Assembly: GCA_964517215.1 (NCBI GenBank)
Contig: CAZFBR010000101.1
Coordinates: 1 to 12,170 of the forward strand
DNA: 12,170 nucleotides
From: CAZFBR01 sp035353495 [NCBI: uncultured bacterium]
GTDB taxonomy: Bacteria; DAOPZR01
Direction: 5' to 3'
Notes under the pieces: generated by a model
Databases searched by the model: none
Seen by the model: only the letters and a program-made list of their open reading frames with translations
Told to the model about the DNA's origin: nothing
Position numbers and translations under genes: made by a program
In this document: piece by piece, positions 5,819 to 12,170 of the stretch
How the letters are laid out: every line of letters begins with the position of its first letter
Position numbering within the stretch: position 1 is the first letter of the stretch

Positions 5819-6867
5819 TGGCACGCCTGCGGGTGGCGGTGGCGATGAGCGGCGGGACAGACAGCGCGTACGCTGCGCTCTGGTGCCGCCGGCGCGGCTA
5901 TGACCCGGTTGGCGTGACACTGTGGCTGACCGACATGCCAACGGAGCCGCCCGGCATTGCGCTTGCCCGCGCCATGGCCGAGCGGTTGGGAATCCCGCAT
6001 CAGGTGATCGATGCGCGGGCGGAATTCCGGACCGCGGTGACTGAGTATTCTGTCGCGGAATATGCGCGCCTGCGCACGCCCAACCCCTGCGCCCGCTGCA
6101 ATCCAACCACCAAATTCGCGGTCATGCTGCGGGCGGCGCGCGACCTCGGCGCGACGAAGCTGGCGACGGGGCATTACGCCCGGGTGGGGCATGCCGGCGG
6201 GCGCTGGCTGATCCGTCGCGGGCGCGATCCGAAAAAGGAGCAGAGCTATTTCCTCTTCGCCCTGGCGCAGGAGCAGCTGGCGCACACCCTCTTTCCGCTC
6301 GGTGGCATTGACAAGCATACCGTGCGGGTGCGCCTGCATGAGGCGGGGCTGACCGTCCCCGCCGACGAGAGCCAGGAAGTATGCTTCATTCCGCGCGACT
6401 GCGGGGTCGCGGCCTGGCTGCGCGCGCGCGGGATCAACGACCAGCCCGGCCCGATCATCGGCGCTGACGGACGCGAGGTCGGGCGACATGCCGGGCTGGC
6501 GGGCTTCACCATCGGCCAGCGCGAGGGGATCCGCGTCCCGGCGGCCTATCCGCTCTATGTGCTGGGGTTCGATCGCGCGCGAAACGCATTGCTGGTTGGC
6601 CCGAACGAGGCGCTCATGCAGCGGGAGATGACGGTGACCGGCCTCAATCTGGTGGCACTGCCGGCGTGGCCGGACCGGTTCCGGGCGCGGGTGCAGGTGC
6701 GCTATCGCGCCACCCCGGCGCCGGCGCTGTTGGTGCGCGAGGGTGCCGATCGCCTGCGCGTCCGGTTTGATGCGCCGCAGCGCGGACTGACCCCGGGCCA
6801 GTGCGCGGTGGTCTATCGGCGCAGCACGGTCCTTGGCGGCGGGTGGATTGATGCCGTCGCTCGCTGA
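5818..6867 (+). CDS. mnmA: tRNA-specific 2-thiouridylase MnmA
   Basis: MnmA adenylates and thiolates C2 of the wobble uridine (U34) of tRNAs for Lys, Glu and Gln in the cytoplasm. The 349-residue product has the PP-loop SGGTDS (11-16; the family usually has SGGVDS), the first catalytic cysteine C91 in TPNPCARCN, TGHYARV (118-124), the KEQSYFL segment (140-146) and the second catalytic cysteine C189 in SQEVCFIP. The C-terminal tRNA-binding beta-barrel domains follow (FTIGQREGI; VRFDAPQRGLTPGQCAVVY). Length and motif order are normal. The start at 5818 gives the expected VAVAMSGG entry directly after the N-terminus. It is first in a long co-directional gene run, and larE starts inside its last codons (17-base overlap). 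Activity also needs a sulfur relay from a cysteine desulfurase, not seen here. Confidence 0.95.
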   Translation: MARLRVAVAMSGGTDSAYAALWCRRRGYDPVGVTLWLTDMPTEPPGIALARAMAERLGIPHQVIDARAEFRTAVTEYSVAEYARLRTPNPCARCNPTTKFAVMLRAARDLGATKLATGHYARVGHAGGRWLIRRGRDPKKEQSYFLFALAQEQLAHTLFPLGGIDKHTVRVRLHEAGLTVPADESQEVCFIPRDCGVAAWLRARGINDQPGPIIGADGREVGRHAGLAGFTIGQREGIRVPAAYPLYVLGFDRARNALLVGPNEALMQREMTVTGLNLVALPAWPDRFRARVQVRYRATPAPALLVREGADRLRVRFDAPQRGLTPGQCAVVYRRSTVLGGGWIDAVAR

Positions 6868-7648
6868 ACGGCACGCCGCGCTGCTGGCGCAGCTGCGGGC
6901 CGGCGGCTCGGGACTGGTGGCCTTTTCGGGCGGGGTCGACAGCTCGCTGCTGCTGGCGCTGGCCCGCACGGCGCTCGGGCGGGAGCGGGTGCTGGCGGTG
7001 ACGGTCGACTCGCCGTTCGTGCCGCGGGCGGAGTTGGCGGCGGCGCAGGCGCTGGCTGTGCAACTGGACGCGCCCTGGGAGGCGCTCGCGGTCGATACGC
7101 TGACGGTGCCGGCACTGCAGACCAACCCGGCGGACCGCTGCTATCACTGCAAGAAAATGCTATACTGCCGGCTCAGGGAAATCGCCACGGCGCGCGGGCT
7201 GGCGATGCTGCTCGACGGCAGCAATGCCGACGATGCCAATGAAGTACGGCCGGGCGCGCGGGCAAAAGCAGAAGTCGGCGCGATATCGCCGCTGCAGGAT
7301 GCGCGACTGACCAAGGCAGAAGTGCGGGCGCTGGCGCGGGAGCACGGGCTGCCCAATGCGGACGCCCCGGCGCAGGCCTGCCTGGCGACGCGCTTCCCGA
7401 CGGGCGTGCGGTTGACCCGCGAAGGCCTGCGGCGGGTTGAGCAGGCGGAATCTGCGGTGCGCGCGCAGGGCTTTCATGTGGTGCGGGTGCGTGACTATTT
7501 TCCGTGCGCCCGGGTGGAAGTCGGGCAGGATGAGCTGGCGCGGGCCCGGCAGGAATGGCCGGCGCTGGCGGCGAAAGTGCAGGAATTCGGGTATCAGCAA
7601 CTGGAACTTGATCCGCACGGTTATCGATGCGGCAGCATGAACGGATAA
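6851..7648 (+). CDS. larE: LarE, ATP-dependent sacrificial sulfur transferase
   Basis: LarE adenylates pyridinium-3,5-biscarboxylic acid mononucleotide and inserts sulfur during synthesis of the nickel-pincer cofactor of lactate racemase and related enzymes. The 265-residue product has the PP-loop SGGVDSS (26-32), NPADRCYHCKK with C97 and C100, DGSNADD (122-128), the piece GAISPL, and C177 in QACLATRFP. C177 sits where the Lactobacillus plantarum enzyme has its sacrificial sulfur-donor Cys176. Length is normal. ATG 6851 overlaps mnmA by 17 bases; an in-frame TTG at 6833 is possible but adds only six residues. The larA, larB and larC partners are not in the window, so a role in lactate racemisation here is unproven, although a lactate-permease homologue is encoded 4 kb downstream. 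Confidence 0.93.
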   Translation: MPSLAERHAALLAQLRAGGSGLVAFSGGVDSSLLLALARTALGRERVLAVTVDSPFVPRAELAAAQALAVQLDAPWEALAVDTLTVPALQTNPADRCYHCKKMLYCRLREIATARGLAMLLDGSNADDANEVRPGARAKAEVGAISPLQDARLTKAEVRALAREHGLPNADAPAQACLATRFPTGVRLTREGLRRVEQAESAVRAQGFHVVRVRDYFPCARVEVGQDELARARQEWPALAAKVQEFGYQQLELDPHGYRCGSMNG

Positions 7649-7657
7649 GGAGCAACA

Positions 7658-8392
7658 ATGGATTTCGCGTGGTTTGCCTGGGCTGATATCAGCGTCATTC
7701 TTACGCTGGTTGTCCTCGAAGGGTTGCTGAGTGTTGACAATGCGGTGGTGCTGGCAGTCATGGTGCGCCATCTGCCCGACGACCAGCAGAAGCGGGCGCT
7801 GCGCTACGGTATTTTCGGCGCATTTGCGTTTCGCGTGCTGGCGGTGATCATGGTGGTCTGGCTGATGAAGTTCGCCTGGCTCAAACTGCTCGGCGGACTG
7901 TACCTGCTGGGGATCGCGATCAAGCATTCGCTGGACAAGCGCCAGGTGCATGATGCCGCGGAGCATGGCAAACCGCGCGGGCCGCTGGCCATCCCCGGAC
8001 TGTCGCCGCTCTGGAGCACGGTGGTGATGGTGGAACTGGCGGATATCGTCTTTTCCATCGACTCGATCCTGGCGGCGTGCGCCCTGTCGAACAAGAGCTG
8101 GGTAATCATTATCGGCGGCGTGCTCGGGATCATCACCATGCGCATGGTGGCCGGCGTCTTCCTGAAGCTGATCGACAAATTCCCGAAACTGGTGGACGGC
8201 GCCTACATCATCATCGCCGTCATTGGGGTCAAGCTCATTCTCAAGTTTTCGGGCATCGAAATTCCCGAATATGTATCGATCGGGATTATCATGTTCATTT
8301 TCGTCCTCAGTCTGCTGATGAAAGACCGGACCATGCCCCCCGAGGACGCGCGGAAAATGCTGGAGAAGCAGGACGAACCGCCGCAGGCCTGA
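7658..8392 (+). CDS. TerC-family integral membrane protein (probable metal exporter)
   Basis: The 244-residue product has about seven membrane segments and both signature motifs of the family: EGLLSVDNA (21-29) and ELADIVFSIDS (126-136), whose acidic residues lie within membrane helices. Members such as Alx and MeeF/MeeY export Mn2+, partly to supply metal to exported proteins; others are annotated as tellurite-resistance TerC. Two cytoplasmic or loop stretches (about 92-110 and the acidic tail after 221) are hydrophilic. AGGAG at 7648-7652 overlaps the larE stop and gives the best ribosome-binding site in the run, 5 bases before ATG. No yybP-ykoY Mn riboswitch can fit in the 9-base gap, so any metal control would act at the operon promoter. 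Confidence 0.94.
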   Translation: MDFAWFAWADISVILTLVVLEGLLSVDNAVVLAVMVRHLPDDQQKRALRYGIFGAFAFRVLAVIMVVWLMKFAWLKLLGGLYLLGIAIKHSLDKRQVHDAAEHGKPRGPLAIPGLSPLWSTVVMVELADIVFSIDSILAACALSNKSWVIIIGGVLGIITMRMVAGVFLKLIDKFPKLVDGAYIIIAVIGVKLILKFSGIEIPEYVSIGIIMFIFVLSLLMKDRTMPPEDARKMLEKQDEPPQA

Positions 8393-8395
8393 ACG

Positions 8396-9385
8396 ATGAT
8401 CGACCGGACGACGGGCCTGCTCATTACGGCGACCGGTGTGCTGCTGGTCGCGGCCCTGCTGATGCTGGGCGTCGATTTCCGCCGGGCGGCGCAAACGGGT
8501 CCGCGCTGGCGGCGGCGGCTGGTGGCGGCGGGGCTTGCCCTGCTGGCGGCGCTGGGCGTGGCGGGCTGTGACGACCGCCCGCAGACGCTGTGCTACGCCC
8601 CGCGCCCGCTCAGCGTACGTGAGGCGAGCGCCGCCCGACTGCAGCAGCGGGCGGGTCAGCTGCGCGATGCGGTGGCGGCGGGCACGATCGGTGCCGATTC
8701 GGCCGCACTGGCGACAGCAAATATCGGGGCGGAACTGGACTCATTCGTTGCTGCGGCGAGCGATACGGAGCGGGCGGATGCACGCCTGCAGCTGGCGACA
8801 ATTGCCGGTTTCCTTGACGAAGTGCGCGCGCTGCAGGTAATCGACGGCCGGTCGCCGCTGGCGGCGGACGGACGCTGGCAGCAGCTGGCGGCATTAATGG
8901 CGGAGGCGCGGCTCTGCGGGTCGGGCAAACTTGGCCCGTTCCCGTTCGATCGGGCAACGCAGGAACGCCTGCAGCGCGACCTGGTGGCAGGTGAGGAAAC
9001 GCTGGACGCACTGGCCGGGAGCGGCCTGCTGAATGCGGCGGAGCAGGGCCTGCTGGCGCAGGAACTGCAGTATCTGTACCGGCAGGTGAGCGACAAACGG
9101 CCAATCGAAATGCAGTTGGCGACCTGCTATGAGCCGATGTTGTATCTGCCCGGGTGCGACGCGCTGGCCCGGCTGACGGCGCGTATCGATACCCTGGAAC
9201 AGGCGGCGGTCGCGCAAACCCTGCACCCCGAAGCGCTGCGCGCCGCCCTGACGACCATCGAAACTGACTGCTTGCTGCTTACGGATCCGGCCGGACGAGG
9301 GACAATGACGGCCGACGAGCAGCAGCAGGCCGCGGCCCTGACCGCCCGTGTGCAGCGGGCACTGGCGCAACTGACGGCGCGGTAA
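8396..9385 (+). CDS. Helical envelope protein with internal lipobox, function unknown
   Basis: I do not recognise a family. The 329-residue product begins with a hydrophobic segment (about 7-26), a very basic loop (RRAAQTGPRWRRR, about 29-41) and a second hydrophobic segment ending in the lipobox VAGC with C58, followed by DD. The rest is Ala/Leu/Gln-rich and predicted helical, with further Cys residues in LCYAPRP, ARLCGSG, LATCYEPMLYLPGC and ETDCLLL. Either it has an extra N-terminal membrane helix before a lipoprotein signal, or the true start is M23 (base 8462), which would give an ordinary lipoprotein signal peptide. The Asp after the lipid Cys is the inner-membrane retention residue in E. 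coli. It starts 3 bases after the TerC-family stop, and its stop overlaps the next start (TAATG), so it is probably a functional partner of the TPR lipoprotein. Confidence 0.75.
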   Translation: MIDRTTGLLITATGVLLVAALLMLGVDFRRAAQTGPRWRRRLVAAGLALLAALGVAGCDDRPQTLCYAPRPLSVREASAARLQQRAGQLRDAVAAGTIGADSAALATANIGAELDSFVAAASDTERADARLQLATIAGFLDEVRALQVIDGRSPLAADGRWQQLAALMAEARLCGSGKLGPFPFDRATQERLQRDLVAGEETLDALAGSGLLNAAEQGLLAQELQYLYRQVSDKRPIEMQLATCYEPMLYLPGCDALARLTARIDTLEQAAVAQTLHPEALRAALTTIETDCLLLTDPAGRGTMTADEQQQAAALTARVQRALAQLTAR

Positions 9386-10332
9386 TGCGGCGCGTAACCG
9401 GGCTGGTTGCGCTGCTGCTGGTGACGGCGTTGGGCGCGGGCTGCGATCTGCGCGACGCGCAATGGCATGCCGAACTCGCGGCGGAAATGTACGACCTGGC
9501 GTACTACTATCCACATAACAATCAGATCGCGCTTGATCATCTGAATTGCCTGATCGGGGATCATCCTGACGCACCCGGTATCGATGCGGCGTACTATTTC
9601 CGTGCCCGCTGTCTGGCGCGGGTCGGTGCGGATGACACCGCGGTGCGGAGTGCGTGCGGCGAACTGCTGGCCCGTTTTCCCGCCAGCCGGTACGGGTATC
9701 TGCTGCAGCGCTGGCAGGCGGAACAGCCGGCTATCCCGGCGCCCGCGGTGTGCCCGTTGCCGGATGCTGAGCGCCTGTTCCTTGATGCAATCGGCGATTA
9801 CGAACGGAAGAACATTGCCACCGCGATGGAGAAGTTCAGCAAGCTGATTGCGTCCTATCCGGATGCGCCGGACATCCGGCAGGCGTATTACTACCGCGCC
9901 CGGTGCCTGCATGTTCTGGTGCAGAATGAGCCGGCGGTGGCGGCGTATCGGGAAGTAATGACGCGTTATCCGGGATCGGTGGAAGCGGTTCGCGCGCAGA
10001 ATCATATCGCATATGTGCTGGCAGCGCGGCTGCAGCGCATTGATGACGCGATGCAGACGCTGGAACAGTTGCGCCACGCCAATCCGGACCATCCCAACCA
10101 TGGCTGGGTGCTGCTGGATCTGGCGCATTGCTATCAGGCAAAGAACGACGGGATGCGGGCAAATGAGCTGTTCGAACAGGCGCAACTGTTGCGCGAAGAT
10201 ATGCGGATATGGAATGGCAGGCGGGCGTACGAATATGCCGGCTGGCAATTGCCGTCGCCGACCCCGGCGTCGCGCTGTTATTTGTTCCCGGAAGAAGTGC
10301 ATGTAATCGGGGTATTCCTGGTGACCCATTGA
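9385..10332 (+). CDS. TPR-containing lipoprotein
   Basis: The 315-residue product has a lipoprotein-type signal (MRR, hydrophobic 5-18, GAGC with C20) and then tetratricopeptide-like helical repeats. Two stretches are clearly related: PDAPGIDAAYYFRARCLARV near residues 61-80 and PDAPDIRQAYYYRARCLHVL near 159-178, so the protein arose by internal duplication. Further TPR-like units run through about 215-270 (DDAMQTLEQL; GWVLLDLAHCYQAKNDGMRA). The build resembles BamD/YbgF-type periplasmic scaffold lipoproteins, but BamD orthology is not supported and the C-terminus is unlike it. ATG overlaps the previous stop by one base (TAATG). It probably sits in the envelope and binds a protein partner, plausibly the preceding lipoprotein-like product. 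Confidence 0.85.
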   Translation: MRRVTGLVALLLVTALGAGCDLRDAQWHAELAAEMYDLAYYYPHNNQIALDHLNCLIGDHPDAPGIDAAYYFRARCLARVGADDTAVRSACGELLARFPASRYGYLLQRWQAEQPAIPAPAVCPLPDAERLFLDAIGDYERKNIATAMEKFSKLIASYPDAPDIRQAYYYRARCLHVLVQNEPAVAAYREVMTRYPGSVEAVRAQNHIAYVLAARLQRIDDAMQTLEQLRHANPDHPNHGWVLLDLAHCYQAKNDGMRANELFEQAQLLREDMRIWNGRRAYEYAGWQLPSPTPASRCYLFPEEVHVIGVFLVTH

Positions 10333-10333
10333 A

Positions 10334-10447
10334 ATGAACAGCGAGTGCGGACAAATGGGTGCGGGTATGACGCATACGGTGCGCGCCCAACGACAGGTAT
10401 TGCCCGCGGTGCGTTTGTGCGCCACCACAGGCGGAGCGGGACGCTGA
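10334..10447 (+). CDS. Possible 37-residue peptide, coupled to the radical SAM gene
   Basis: ATG 10334 lies two bases after the TPR gene stop, with GGTGA 9 bases upstream as ribosome-binding site. The frame ends in TGATG, sharing a base with the radical SAM ATG at 10447. The peptide is MNSECGQMGAGM then a basic middle (THTVRAQRQVLPAVR) and a LCATTGGAGR end. It fills the only gap of more than 10 bases in the run exactly. Its position suits a precursor peptide for the downstream radical SAM/SPASM enzyme, or a leader ORF for translational coupling. No known precursor motif is recognisable, and the competing GTG frame at 10345 would instead extend the radical SAM N-terminus. Confidence 0.35.
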   Translation: MNSECGQMGAGMTHTVRAQRQVLPAVRLCATTGGAGR

Positions 10448-11475
10448 TGGTTAAGCTGCGGTCGTTTATTGCGGAGGTGACCACGCGCTGCAATCACCAG
10501 TGTCTGCACTGCTACAACGTCTGGGAGAGCGGCCGGCCCTATCCGCGCGGCGAACTGTCGACGGCGGAGACGCAGGCGCTGTACGGGAAGATGCTGGACG
10601 AGACGGGCGCGACGCTGGTGACGCTGACCGGCGGCGAGCCGCTGCTGCGGGCCGACCTGCCGCAACTGGTCGGGTATTGCGCAGGGCGCGGGGCGACAGT
10701 CAACCTGATCACCAACGGCACACTGGTGGACGATGCGGCGCTCGGGGCGCTGGCGGGCCCGGGGATCGGGTTCTGGGAACTGCCGCTGCTGTCGGCAAAG
10801 CGCGCCATCCACGATGAAATGTCGGGCATGCCCGGCGCATTCGACAAGGTCACGCTCGCCATCGCCAAACTCAAGGCGAAAAAGCAGCGGGTGGTGGCGG
10901 TCTTCGTCGCCACCCGGCTGAACCTGCCGACGCTGCGCGACACCATCGGGCTGGCGGTGGCGCTCGGCGCGGACGGGATGATGTTCAACCGTTTCAATCC
11001 GGGCGGGCGCGGCTGGCGGAATTTCGATCGGCTTTCGGCCCCGGTCGCCGAGCTGCAGGCGGCGCTCGATACGGCGGAAGAGCTGAGCGCGGCGTACCAT
11101 TTTCCGATTTCCTGCTCGATCCCGATGCCCCCCTGCGTGTTCAGCACGGCACAGTACAAGCAGCTGACCTTCGGCTTCTGCGCGGCGGGGACAGAGCGCG
11201 CCTACTATACGCTTGACCCGCTGGGCAACGTGCGGCCGTGCAACCATTCCGCCACCATCATCGGCAACCTGCGCGAGCAGCCGTTCGCAACGATGGTGCG
11301 GGGGAACGCGATGCGCGAGTTCCTGGCGGCGCTGCCGGAGCAGTGCCGGTCCTGCGCGCATGCCGACGAATGCCGGGGATGCTGCAAGGCGGCGGGTGAA
11401 TCGTGTTGTGGCGATCCGCGGGCGCTTGATCCGTTCATTGCGCGGGCGCTGGCAGCGGGGAACGCCCGGTCATGA
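10447..11475 (+). CDS. Radical SAM/SPASM domain protein
   Basis: The 342-residue product has the radical SAM cluster motif C15-NHQ-C19-LH-C22 (CX3CX2C) followed by YN, the SAM-binding TGGEPLL (61-67), and LITNGTL (88-94). A C-terminal SPASM domain carries C245 to C265 (FCAAGTERAYYTLDPLGNVR then PC), the usual IIGNL, and C300-RS-C303-x5-C309-RG-CC, with further Cys at 320-321. This supports auxiliary iron-sulfur clusters. PqqE, AlbA and anaerobic sulfatase-maturing enzymes share this build and modify peptides or proteins; the substrate here is unknown. I chose ATG 10447 because the radical SAM fold begins there and GGCGGAG lies 10 bases upstream. A GTG at 10345 would add 34 residues without family likeness. 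The stop overlaps the permease start (ATGA). Confidence 0.93.
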   Translation: MVKLRSFIAEVTTRCNHQCLHCYNVWESGRPYPRGELSTAETQALYGKMLDETGATLVTLTGGEPLLRADLPQLVGYCAGRGATVNLITNGTLVDDAALGALAGPGIGFWELPLLSAKRAIHDEMSGMPGAFDKVTLAIAKLKAKKQRVVAVFVATRLNLPTLRDTIGLAVALGADGMMFNRFNPGGRGWRNFDRLSAPVAELQAALDTAEELSAAYHFPISCSIPMPPCVFSTAQYKQLTFGFCAAGTERAYYTLDPLGNVRPCNHSATIIGNLREQPFATMVRGNAMREFLAALPEQCRSCAHADECRGCCKAAGESCCGDPRALDPFIARALAAGNARS

Positions 11476-12170
11476 CCCTGTTCCTGATTCTGCTGCCGAT
11501 CATTGTCATCCTGGTCTTGCTGCTGGTGTACCGCTGTTCCGCCGACCTGAGCGGCACGGTCGGCTGGCTGGTGCTGGCGGTGATCGCCATGCTCTTTTTC
11601 CAGACCTCGCTCGAGGTGGTGGTGCGTTCGACCTTGGCCGGGTTTGTCCGTTCTTTTTCGGTGTCGCTGATCGTGGCGACGTCGCTGCTGCAGATGGCGT
11701 TCATGGAGAAGACCGGCGCACTGCGGCGGGTGATTATCTTCATCAAGACCCTGGCCCGGGACAACCGGGCGGTGCAGATCATGATGATCAATATCGGGTT
11801 CGGCACGCTGATGGTCGCGGTGGGCGCCACCCCGGTCTCGCTGCTCCCCCCCATCCTGCTGGCCATGGGCTATTCCACCGCCATCGCCATTGCGCTGCCG
11901 GCCATCGGCTACGATTCGCTCTGCACCTATGCGCTCCTGGGCGCGCCCATCGTGGTCTTCGTCGATATCGCCAACGGCTTCTTCCGGGAGAGCGGAGTGA
12001 CAATCACTTTGAGCCAGGCGGGCCGGATATTCTCCATGATGCTGCCGGTGATATCCATGCTGATCGGGTTCTGCATGCTGTGGATTGTGGGCAGATGGCG
12101 GGCGATTCGCGCGGGGTGGCTGCCGTGCCTGCTGACCGGAACGGTGATCGGGGTGGTGGCGCATTTCACC
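11472..12170 (+). CDS. L-lactate permease family transporter (3' end outside window)
   Basis: The first 233 residues of a membrane protein are present, and the frame is open at the window edge. Several hydrophobic helices are visible (about 2-20, 30-45, 62-78, 102-118, 124-146, 150-167, 186-207, 216-230). The stretch GATPVSLLPPILLAMGYSTA followed by IAIALPAIGYDSLCTYALLG and APIVVF matches the central signature of LctP-type permeases (a Gly-Thr/Ala-Pro loop, then a lali-xx-xs helix and a G-x-P loop), which import lactate or glycolate with protons. Full family length is about 500-590 residues, so less than half is seen. ATG overlaps the radical SAM stop by 4 bases, a sign of tight coupling with that enzyme. 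The transported acid cannot be told from sequence. Confidence 0.87.
   Translation, partial: MTLFLILLPIIVILVLLLVYRCSADLSGTVGWLVLAVIAMLFFQTSLEVVVRSTLAGFVRSFSVSLIVATSLLQMAFMEKTGALRRVIIFIKTLARDNRAVQIMMINIGFGTLMVAVGATPVSLLPPILLAMGYSTAIAIALPAIGYDSLCTYALLGAPIVVFVDIANGFFRESGVTITLSQAGRIFSMMLPVISMLIGFCMLWIVGRWRAIRAGWLPCLLTGTVIGVVAHFT

Noticed and set aside
5770-7125. A 451-residue minus-strand open frame
   Set aside because: It is antisense to mnmA and larE, whose catalytic motifs are intact; the translation is low-complexity Ala/Arg/Ser/Pro.
7160-8494. A 444-residue minus-strand open frame
   Set aside because: It is antisense to larE and the TerC-family gene, and is His/Arg/Gln-rich without motifs.
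9127-11361. A 744-residue open frame on the minus strand
   Set aside because: It lies opposite two convincing plus-strand genes (TPR lipoprotein and radical SAM), and its translation is Arg/His/Gln/Pro-rich with no domain motif. This is the usual antisense artefact of GC-rich coding DNA.
11205-12164. A 319-residue minus-strand open frame
   Set aside because: It is antisense to the radical SAM 3' end and the permease gene; the Asp/His/Gln/Arg-rich translation mirrors hydrophobic codons on the plus strand.

Overview
The window looks like chromosomal DNA of a Gram-negative-type bacterium with a GC-rich genome. It encodes two probable lipoproteins, an RHS protein, MnmA, a TerC-family membrane protein and densely packed, overlapping genes. 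I cannot name a genus from the sequence. The first ~3.1 kb is visibly more AT-rich than the rest and behaves like an accessory region.

Layout. (1) Positions 1-3100, plus strand, accessory: the 3' end of an RHS-repeat gene whose conserved core is GC-rich, but whose last core segment and variable C-terminal tip are AT-rich. It is followed by a four-helix membrane protein in the position where an immunity gene usually lies, a WD40-like beta-propeller protein, and ~400 bp of tiny ORFs and probable gene debris. (2) Positions 3160-5546, minus strand: a compact three-gene unit made of mntA (minimal nucleotidyltransferase antitoxin), hepT (HEPN ribonuclease toxin) and a 565-residue ATP-grasp ligase. 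The genes overlap by 11 and 4 bases, and one good promoter sits almost directly on the mntA start codon. The ATP-grasp protein carries a C-terminal domain resembling a degenerate RsbW-type (GHKL/HATPase) fold. (3) Positions 5512-5817: a divergent intergenic region with two copies of a CCCTCTCC/GGAGAGGG hairpin repeat. (4) Positions 5818-12170, plus strand: a tightly packed run of mnmA, larE, a TerC-family gene, a gene for a helical lipoprotein-like protein, a TPR lipoprotein gene, a possible 37-residue peptide gene, a radical SAM/SPASM gene and a lactate-permease-family gene cut by the window edge. Most junctions overlap or are under 10 bases, so co-transcription is likely.

How the genes may work together. 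mntA-hepT is a known type of toxin-antitoxin pair (AMPylation of the toxin by the antitoxin), and the coupled ATP-grasp/HATPase-like fusion is an unexplained third member. In the plus-strand run, MnmA (tRNA 2-thiouridine) and LarE (sulfur insertion into the nickel-pincer cofactor of lactate racemase) are both PP-loop sulfur-transfer enzymes. LarE and the lactate-permease homologue hint at hydroxy-acid metabolism, but no larA, larB or larC is visible. The radical SAM/SPASM protein belongs to a group whose characterised members often modify peptides or proteins, and a small ORF ends exactly on its start codon. That pairing, and the ATP-grasp fusion attached to the toxin-antitoxin pair, are the best candidates for undescribed biology here.
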